The translations under genes and the position numbers were made by a program. A DNA stretch of 64,000 bases from Planosporangium thailandense (GTDB lineage: Bacteria > Actinomycetota > Actinomycetes > Mycobacteriales > Micromonosporaceae): positions 62,001 through 126,000 of the forward strand of contig NZ_JAATVY010000006.1 of the NCBI RefSeq assembly GCF_011947195.1. The letters are read 5' to 3'. The stretch's first letter is position 1. Every line of letters begins with the position of its first letter. Of this stretch, positions 59,034 through 64,000 are shown one piece after another. The notes under the pieces were generated by a model. The model ran no database searches. It worked only from the letters and a program-made list of their open reading frames with translations, and was not told where the DNA came from.

Positions 59034-60998
59034 CTAGCCGACGACCGAGCCGATCGCCGGCTTGGTCAGCAGCGCCGACTGGTTACGCGTGATGCCGGGG
59101 TCGAGCGAGCGCTCCACGAAGATCGCGTGCCAGATGCAGAACACCAGCACCGTCCAGACCTTGCGCGAGTTGTCCGCCTTGCCCTGCTGGTGGTCGTCGA
59201 GCAGCTGCACCGCGTACTTGAGGTCCAGCAGGTGGTCCGCGCCCGAGCGGAGGAAGATCTCGCGCGCCCACTCGTACATCTCGCCGCGCAGCCACACCCG
59301 GGTCGGCGTGGGGAAGCCGAGTTTCTTGCGGTTGACGATGGCCGGCGGCACCACCCCTTCGAGGGCCCGGCGCATGGCGTACTTGGTCTCGTTGGTCTTC
59401 GGCGGCAGCTTCAGGTCGACCGGTACGGTCGCCGCGACGTCGAAGACCTCCTTGTCCAGGAACGGCACCCGCAGCTCCAGCGAGTGGGCCATCGACATCC
59501 GGTCGGCCTTGACCAGGATGTCGCCGCGCAGCCAGGTGTACAGGTCGACGTACTGCATCGTGGTGACCTCGTCGAGGCCCATGGCGGCGGCCTCGGCGTA
59601 GATCGGCGCGGTGACGTCGGTGTACCGCACGCTCCCGTCGTACCGGCGCATCAGGCGCGCCTTCTCCTCCTCGGTGAACATCCGCGCGTTGCCGTAGTAG
59701 CGCTCCTCGATCGGCGTGGTGCCGCGCTCCAGGAAGCTCTTGCCCTTCACGCCCTCCGGGATCACCTTCGACACCGCCCGCAGCCCCTTCTGGAGCGGGT
59801 CGGGCAGCCCGTTGATCGCGGCGAGCGACAGCGGTTCCCGGTAGATCGTGTACCCGCCGAAGAACTCGTCGGCGCCCTCGCCGGAGAGCACGACCGTGAC
59901 GTGCTCGGCGGCCTTCTTGGCCACGAAGTACAGCGGGACGAGCGCCGGGTCGGCCACCGGGTCGTCCAGGTGCCAGATGATCTTCGGCAGGGCGTCCATC
60001 ATGTCCTGCGGGCCCATGAGCGTCGGAATCGTGGTGACCCCGAGGTGGCGTGCGGAGTCCTGCGCGACGTCGATCTCGGAGTAGCCGTTGACGTCGGTGC
60101 CGACGGTGAAGGTCAGGATGTTCGGGTTGAACTCACGGGCCAACGCCACCACCGCGGTGGAGTCGATGCCGCTGGACAGGAACGCGCCGACCGGCACGTC
60201 GGAGCGCATGTGTACCCGCACGCTCTCGCGCAGCGTCTCCCGGATCCGGTCGTAGAGCGCCTGCGGGCTGCTGGTCGGGGTCGGGCGGAACGTGGGCTGG
60301 TAGTAGCGGTGCGTGGTGAGCTTCTCACCCGGGGCGTAGACGAACGACTCGCCCGAGCCGATCCGGCCGATCCCCTTGTGCAGGCTGCCCGGCTCGGGCA
60401 CGTACTGCAGCGTCAGGTAGTGCGACAGGTTGGCTGCGTCGACGCCGGCGTCGCCGGCCGAGGCGGCCTCCGCGAACGGCAGCAGCGACTTCTTCTCGCT
60501 GGCGAAGTAGATGCCCTCGGACGTGGCCAGGTGGAAGAAGGGCTTGATACCGAACGGGTCACGGGCGCCGAACGCCCGGCGCGCGGCCCGGTCCCAGATC
60601 ACGAACGCGAACATGCCGCGCAGCCGGCTCACCGCCGCCGGGCCCCAGTGGTGGTACGCCGCGACGATCACCTCGGTGTCCCCGGTGGTGGCGAACTCGG
60701 CGCCGTGCTCGCGGATGAGCTCCTCGCGCAGCTCCAGGTAGTTGTAGATCTCGCCGTTGAACGTGATGACGTACCGGTTGGCCTCCGGTCCGGTCGGCGG
60801 GTACGCCAGGGGCTGGTGACTGTGTTCCACGTCGATGATCGACAGCCGCTTGAAGCCGAACACCACGTCGTCGTCGACGACGTTGACGCCGGTCTCGTCC
60901 GGACCTCGATGGTGGATGCTCTCGAGCGCCTCCGCGACGCCATCCTGACAGGTCGACGCGCGACCGTGAGCGCTGACAAAGGTGAGCAGACCGCACAT
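59034..60998 (-). CDS. asnB: Asparagine synthetase (glutamine-hydrolysing)
   Basis: A 654-residue class B asparagine synthetase. The N-terminal glutaminase nucleophile is Cys2 (MCGLLTFVS), with the substrate loop FNGEIYNYLELREEL. The synthetase domain has the PPi-loop FLSSGIDSTAVVAL and VLSGEGADEFFGGY. It makes asparagine from aspartate, glutamine and ATP. The frame is open to 62870 on the same strand, but Cys2 must be exposed, so ATG 60998 is the start. Two near-identical 22–24-bp direct repeats lie directly upstream. Confidence 0.95.
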   Translation of the reverse strand: MCGLLTFVSAHGRASTCQDGVAEALESIHHRGPDETGVNVVDDDVVFGFKRLSIIDVEHSHQPLAYPPTGPEANRYVITFNGEIYNYLELREELIREHGAEFATTGDTEVIVAAYHHWGPAAVSRLRGMFAFVIWDRAARRAFGARDPFGIKPFFHLATSEGIYFASEKKSLLPFAEAASAGDAGVDAANLSHYLTLQYVPEPGSLHKGIGRIGSGESFVYAPGEKLTTHRYYQPTFRPTPTSSPQALYDRIRETLRESVRVHMRSDVPVGAFLSSGIDSTAVVALAREFNPNILTFTVGTDVNGYSEIDVAQDSARHLGVTTIPTLMGPQDMMDALPKIIWHLDDPVADPALVPLYFVAKKAAEHVTVVLSGEGADEFFGGYTIYREPLSLAAINGLPDPLQKGLRAVSKVIPEGVKGKSFLERGTTPIEERYYGNARMFTEEEKARLMRRYDGSVRYTDVTAPIYAEAAAMGLDEVTTMQYVDLYTWLRGDILVKADRMSMAHSLELRVPFLDKEVFDVAATVPVDLKLPPKTNETKYAMRRALEGVVPPAIVNRKKLGFPTPTRVWLRGEMYEWAREIFLRSGADHLLDLKYAVQLLDDHQQGKADNSRKVWTVLVFCIWHAIFVERSLDPGITRNQSALLTKPAIGSVVG

Positions 60999-61006
60999 GG
61001 CCGTTA

Positions 61007-61054
61007 TCTTGTCACGCCTGCGCACCGTCTTCTTGTCACGCCTACGCGTACCGT
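61007..61054. promoter_or_regulatory. Direct repeats in the asnB/pepP divergent region
   Basis: TCTTGTCACGCCTGCGCACC (61007–) and TCTTGTCACGCCTACGCGTA (61031–) recur at 24-base spacing, a little over two helical turns, 10–55 bp before the asnB start. They could be operator half-sites for a dimeric regulator or a small duplication. Confidence 0.45.
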
Positions 61055-61091
61055 CCCACGGGACGGACCCGGGCGGAGGTACCGTCAGAGC

Positions 61092-62543
61092 ATGAACGAG
61101 CAGGCCGAACAGCGCCCCGAGGGCACGCAGTCGCACGATCCGGAGTTCCCCCAGCGTTTCGTGGAGTTCATGCGGACCGGCTGGCGCGACACCGCCCTCG
61201 ACGTGTCGGCACGCCCCCAGGCGCCGCAGCACGCCAAGCGCCGGGCGGCGCTGGCCGCGGCGTTCCCGGGTGAGACGCTGGTCATCCCGTCCGGCCGGGC
61301 CAAGACACGCGCCAACGACACCGAGCACCCGTTCCGCCCCGGCAGCGACCACGTCTGGCTGACCGGTGAGCACGACCCGGACGCGGTGCTCATCATCCGC
61401 CCGGGCGGCGACGAGACGCTGTACATCCGGCCCCGTTCGCCCCGCGACACCGACGAGTTCTTCCGCGACCGCATGTACGGCGAGCTGTGGATCGGTCGCC
61501 GGCACACGCTCGCGGAGAAGTCGGCCGAGCTGGGCGTCGACACCGCGCACCTGGCGACGCTGCCGGCCGCGCTCGACGAGCTGGCGCCGGGCCGCACCCG
61601 GGTGCTGCGCGGCTACGACCCGGTGGTGGACGCCGCCGTCCGGGTCACCGACGACGGCTCCCGTGACGCCGAGCTGGCCCGCGTCCTCTCCGAGCTGCGG
61701 CTGGTCAAGGACGAGTGGGAGATCGCCCAGCTGCAGGACGCGATCGACGCGACCGTGCGCGGGTTCGAGGACGTCGCGCGGATCCTGCCGGCCGACCGGC
61801 CGGTCAGCGAGCGGCTGCTCGAGGGCGTGTTCGGGCTGCGCGCCCGCCACGACGGCAACGACGTCGGGTACGGCTCGATCGTCGGCAACGGCCCGCACGG
61901 GGCGATCCTGCACTGGACCCGCAACGACGGCCGCACCGCGCCCGGCGACCTGCTGCTGATGGACATGGGCGTGGAGAACGTCAACCTGTACACCGCCGAC
62001 GTGACCCGTACGCTGCCTGTGAACGGCCGGTTCACGCCGCTGCAGCGGCAGGTCTACGACATCGTGTACCGCTCGCAGCAGGCCGGCATCGATTTCATCA
62101 GGCCCGGCGTGAAGTACGACGACATCCACCAGACCTGCATGCGGGCGCTCGCCGAGGGCCTCGCCGACCTCGGGGTGCTGCCGGTGAGTGTGGACGAGGC
62201 GATGAGCCCGGACTCGACGCTGTACCGGCGCTGGACGCTGCACGGCTTCGGCCACATGCTGGGCCTCGACGTGCACGACTGCGCCCACGCCCGCAGCGAG
62301 CGCTACCGCAAGGGCAGCCTGGAAGAGGGGCACGTGCTGACCGTCGAGCCGGGCCTGTACTTCCAGCCCGAGGACGAGCTCGTCCCGGCGGAGCTGCGCG
62401 GCATCGGCATCCGGATCGAGGACGACGTGCTGGTGACGGCGGCGGGCGCGCGCAACCTGTCGGCCGGCCTGCCGCGTACGTCCGACGAGGTGGAGGCGTG
62501 GCTGGCGGCTCAGCGCGAAGCGGGCCCACGGCTGCCCGGCTGA
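61092..62543 (+). CDS. pepP: Aminopeptidase P (Xaa-Pro aminopeptidase)
   Basis: A 483-residue M24 metallopeptidase. An N-terminal creatinase-like domain (residues 1–200) precedes the pita-bread fold with all metal ligands: Asp in LLLMDMGVE, Asp in YTADVTRTLPV, His in HGFGHMLGLDVHD, Glu in TVEPGLYFQ and Glu in IRIEDDVLV. It removes N-terminal residues preceding proline. GGAGG lies 12 bases before ATG 61092. It is divergent from asnB. Confidence 0.95.
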   Translation: MNEQAEQRPEGTQSHDPEFPQRFVEFMRTGWRDTALDVSARPQAPQHAKRRAALAAAFPGETLVIPSGRAKTRANDTEHPFRPGSDHVWLTGEHDPDAVLIIRPGGDETLYIRPRSPRDTDEFFRDRMYGELWIGRRHTLAEKSAELGVDTAHLATLPAALDELAPGRTRVLRGYDPVVDAAVRVTDDGSRDAELARVLSELRLVKDEWEIAQLQDAIDATVRGFEDVARILPADRPVSERLLEGVFGLRARHDGNDVGYGSIVGNGPHGAILHWTRNDGRTAPGDLLLMDMGVENVNLYTADVTRTLPVNGRFTPLQRQVYDIVYRSQQAGIDFIRPGVKYDDIHQTCMRALAEGLADLGVLPVSVDEAMSPDSTLYRRWTLHGFGHMLGLDVHDCAHARSERYRKGSLEEGHVLTVEPGLYFQPEDELVPAELRGIGIRIEDDVLVTAAGARNLSAGLPRTSDEVEAWLAAQREAGPRLPG

Positions 62544-62673
62544 CCTGCTGATCGACGAAGGCGTCGGCGGACCCGCCGGCGCCTCCGTCGGATCTTGGAC
62601 AAAGTGCTGCCGATCGATGCGTCCCAGGGGACCATCGGGCGCGGGAATCGCCGTCGCGTCGAAAGGTCCCGCC

Positions 62674-63249
62674 ATGGGCTCCCGTCCCCCGCTGGTCGTC
62701 GTGTTCGGCGTCCTCGTCGTCGGACTGCTCCTCCTGGTGATCGGCTGGTCGATCGCCGCGTACAACCGGCTCGTGCGGCTGCGCACCCGGGCGACGGCGT
62801 CGTGGGCGCAGATCGACGTGCAGCTCAAGCGCCGCCACTCGCTGATCCCCAACCTCGTGGAGACCGTCAAGGGCTACGCCGCGCACGAGCGCGGCACCCT
62901 CGAAGCCGTCGTGACCGCACGCGGCGCGGCGGCCTCCGCGCACGGCCCGGCCCCGCAGGCGGCCGCCGAGGGCGCGCTGACGCAGGCGCTCGGCCGGCTG
63001 TTCGCCCTGGCCGAGGCGTACCCGGAGCTCAAAGCCGACGAGAACTTCCGCGCGCTGCAGGCCACGCTGGGCGACACCGAGGACAAGATCGCGTACGCCC
63101 GGCAGTTCTACAACAACGCGGTCCAGATCTACAACGGGGCTGTCTGGTCCATCCCGACGAACCTCGTCGCCGGCGTCGCCGGGTTCCGGCCGGAGCCGTA
63201 CTTCGAGGCGGCCGGTGAAGAGCGCCAGGACGTCCAGGTCCGGTTCTGA
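62674..63249 (+). CDS. LemA-family membrane protein
   Basis: A 191-residue LemA protein: one N-terminal membrane helix (about 6–28) with the NRLVRLRTRATASWAQIDVQ turn, LKRRHSLIPNLVETVKGYA and the family end YNNAVQIYNGAVWSIPTNLV. LemA proteins have an outward N-terminus and a soluble helical bundle. ATG 62674 has GAAAGG eight bases before it. The DUF2207-like gene starts 5 bp after its stop; LemA and DUF2207 proteins are frequent neighbours. Confidence 0.94.
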   Translation: MGSRPPLVVVFGVLVVGLLLLVIGWSIAAYNRLVRLRTRATASWAQIDVQLKRRHSLIPNLVETVKGYAAHERGTLEAVVTARGAAASAHGPAPQAAAEGALTQALGRLFALAEAYPELKADENFRALQATLGDTEDKIAYARQFYNNAVQIYNGAVWSIPTNLVAGVAGFRPEPYFEAAGEERQDVQVRF

Positions 63250-63254
63250 ACGGG

Positions 63255-64000
63255 ATGGTCGTCGCGCTGATCGTCGGGGGCGGCGCGCTCGCCGGCTGGT
63301 TCGCCGTCTTCGCCAGCTGCCTCGTCCTGACCCGGCCGCGCCCGGTCCCGGCGGCCCCGCCGACGCAGGAGTTCGGTGGCGCCGAGCCGCCCGCCGTGGT
63401 GAGCCTGCTCGCCAACCGGTGGGAGGTCACCGCCGACGCGGCCGAGTCGACCCTGCTCGACCTGGCCGCGCGCCGGCTCGTCGAACTGCGCCAGCCGGTC
63501 GACGACCCGGCGCAGACCACGGTCCACGTCCGGAACACCGGAGACGACGACCTGACCGCGTACGAGCGGCGGGTGCTCGACCGGGTGCGTGGCCTCGCCG
63601 TCGACGGCGTGGTGCCGCTGACGGCGCTGACCTTCCGCGCTGAGGCCGAGGCGAAGAGCTGGGCGAAGCGGCTGCGCGCCGACGTGGTCGCGGACGCCCG
63701 GGCGCGCGGGCTGTCCCGGCGGCGGTTCTCCCCCGCGATCCTGGCACTGCTCCTGGCCGGCGCCGCCGTCACGGCCGTCGCCGTCTTCGTGGCGGCGCTG
63801 ATCGGCGCACGTCACACCGGCCCGCACACCACCCGGAACGAGGCGTTCGACGCCGCGCTGGGCACGTTCTTCGGGCTGTGCGTGCTCGCGGGAACCGTCC
63901 GCGGCGAGCGCGACACGGCGGCCGGCCACGCGGCCGCCACCCGCTGGCTGGGCCTTCGCGCCTACCTGCGCGGAGACGAGGCCTTCGCCAACCTGCCACC
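63255..64000 (+). CDS. DUF2207/YciQ-like membrane protein, 3' truncated by window edge
   Basis: Starts at ATG 63255 and remains open to the window end; 248 complete codons are visible. It has an N-terminal membrane helix (about 3–25), a cytosolic winged-helix-like stretch (STLLDLAARRLVELRQP, YERRVLDRVRGLA), two more helices (about 162–185 and 205–220) and the start of the family signature WLGLRAYLRGDEAFANLPP. That signature is typical of DUF2207 C-terminal regions. It is directly coupled to the LemA gene. The rest lies outside. Confidence 0.8.
   Translation, partial: MVVALIVGGGALAGWFAVFASCLVLTRPRPVPAAPPTQEFGGAEPPAVVSLLANRWEVTADAAESTLLDLAARRLVELRQPVDDPAQTTVHVRNTGDDDLTAYERRVLDRVRGLAVDGVVPLTALTFRAEAEAKSWAKRLRADVVADARARGLSRRRFSPAILALLLAGAAVTAVAVFVAALIGARHTGPHTTRNEAFDAALGTFFGLCVLAGTVRGERDTAAGHAAATRWLGLRAYLRGDEAFANLP

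Noticed and set aside
58951-59034. N-terminal extension of the pentapeptide protein through the palindrome
   Set aside because: The extension would translate the repeat element; a better ribosome-binding site precedes GTG 58950.
60999-62870. Upstream extension of the asnB frame to 1278 codons
   Set aside because: It is antisense to aminopeptidase P, and class II glutaminases need Cys at position 2, which ATG 60998 supplies.

Overview
The window comes from a high-GC actinomycete. Nearly every codon ends in G or C, GTG and TTG starts are common, and several gene sets are typical of the phylum: cpfC–inhA–fabG, NfeD with a stomatin-like protein, DUF3097, DUF5996, DUF1707, an NgcE-like chitin-sugar importer, mycosin and tandem MoxR–DUF58 operons. 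The gene content and the GATC-bounded intergenic palindromes suggest Micromonosporaceae, but that placement is inference. No rRNA, tRNA, CRISPR array, transposase or prophage gene was seen.

Layout, left. 1–6034: a truncated fibronectin-III protein, MoxR ATPase, DUF58 protein and a membrane transglutaminase-fold protein whose catalytic triad looks lost. 6092–7903: an SDR and an F420/flavin-type luciferase-like oxidoreductase. 7996–11029: a three-gene, stop/start-overlapping cluster resembling a detached piece of a type VII (ESX) locus that ends in a mycosin protease; its middle has unusually AT-rich third codon positions. 11044–18640: a two-component system, a DUF1707 protein, a DUF457-like membrane hydrolase, an amidohydrolase, a large LuxR (LAL) regulator and a 38-residue protein. 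18802–23113: a Ktr/Trk potassium system, a Nudix hydrolase and a DNA polymerase A-like enzyme. 23224–27834: sugar ABC importer (binding protein and two permeases, no ATPase) with its RpiR/MurR regulator.

Middle. 28115–36870: a secreted coiled-coil cell-wall protein, PucR regulator, SpoU methyltransferase, SPFH and NfeD proteins, DUF3097, a HAD phosphatase and coproporphyrin ferrochelatase. 37009–41268 is the most unusual part: EACC1, a caspase-like protease fused to an AlgH/YqgE (UPF0301) domain, a SIR2 protein with an unrecognised C-terminal domain, and a small DUF2384-like protein. This looks like a compact NTP/NAD-linked biological conflict (possible anti-phage or cell-suicide) system. With a membrane protein and a radical-SAM/CYTH pair it sits between ferrochelatase and inhA–fabG, which lie next to each other in mycobacteria, so the block looks like an insertion of about 7 kb.

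Right. 43921–45423: FabI/InhA and FabG of fatty acid synthesis, then a roughly 600-base stretch with two tiny genes and hairpins. 46993–50052: a second MoxR–DUF58–VWA operon. 50516–58338: two paralogous pairs of bacterial PH-domain membrane proteins flanking a PAP2 lipid phosphatase, a thioesterase, a metallo-beta-lactamase-fold hydrolase and two members of a small paralogous family whose third member lies at 41212. 58357–64000: pentapeptide protein, asparagine synthetase, aminopeptidase P, LemA, and a DUF2207-like protein cut by the window edge.

Recurring DNA-level features are a family of GATC-ended palindromes (23161, 48888, 58971; other long stems at 6038 and 13817), tandem duplications across or just after stop codons at four loci, and many 18-bp in-frame repeats in linkers. 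Coordinates and motifs were read directly from sequence. Family names rest on motif recognition without database searches.
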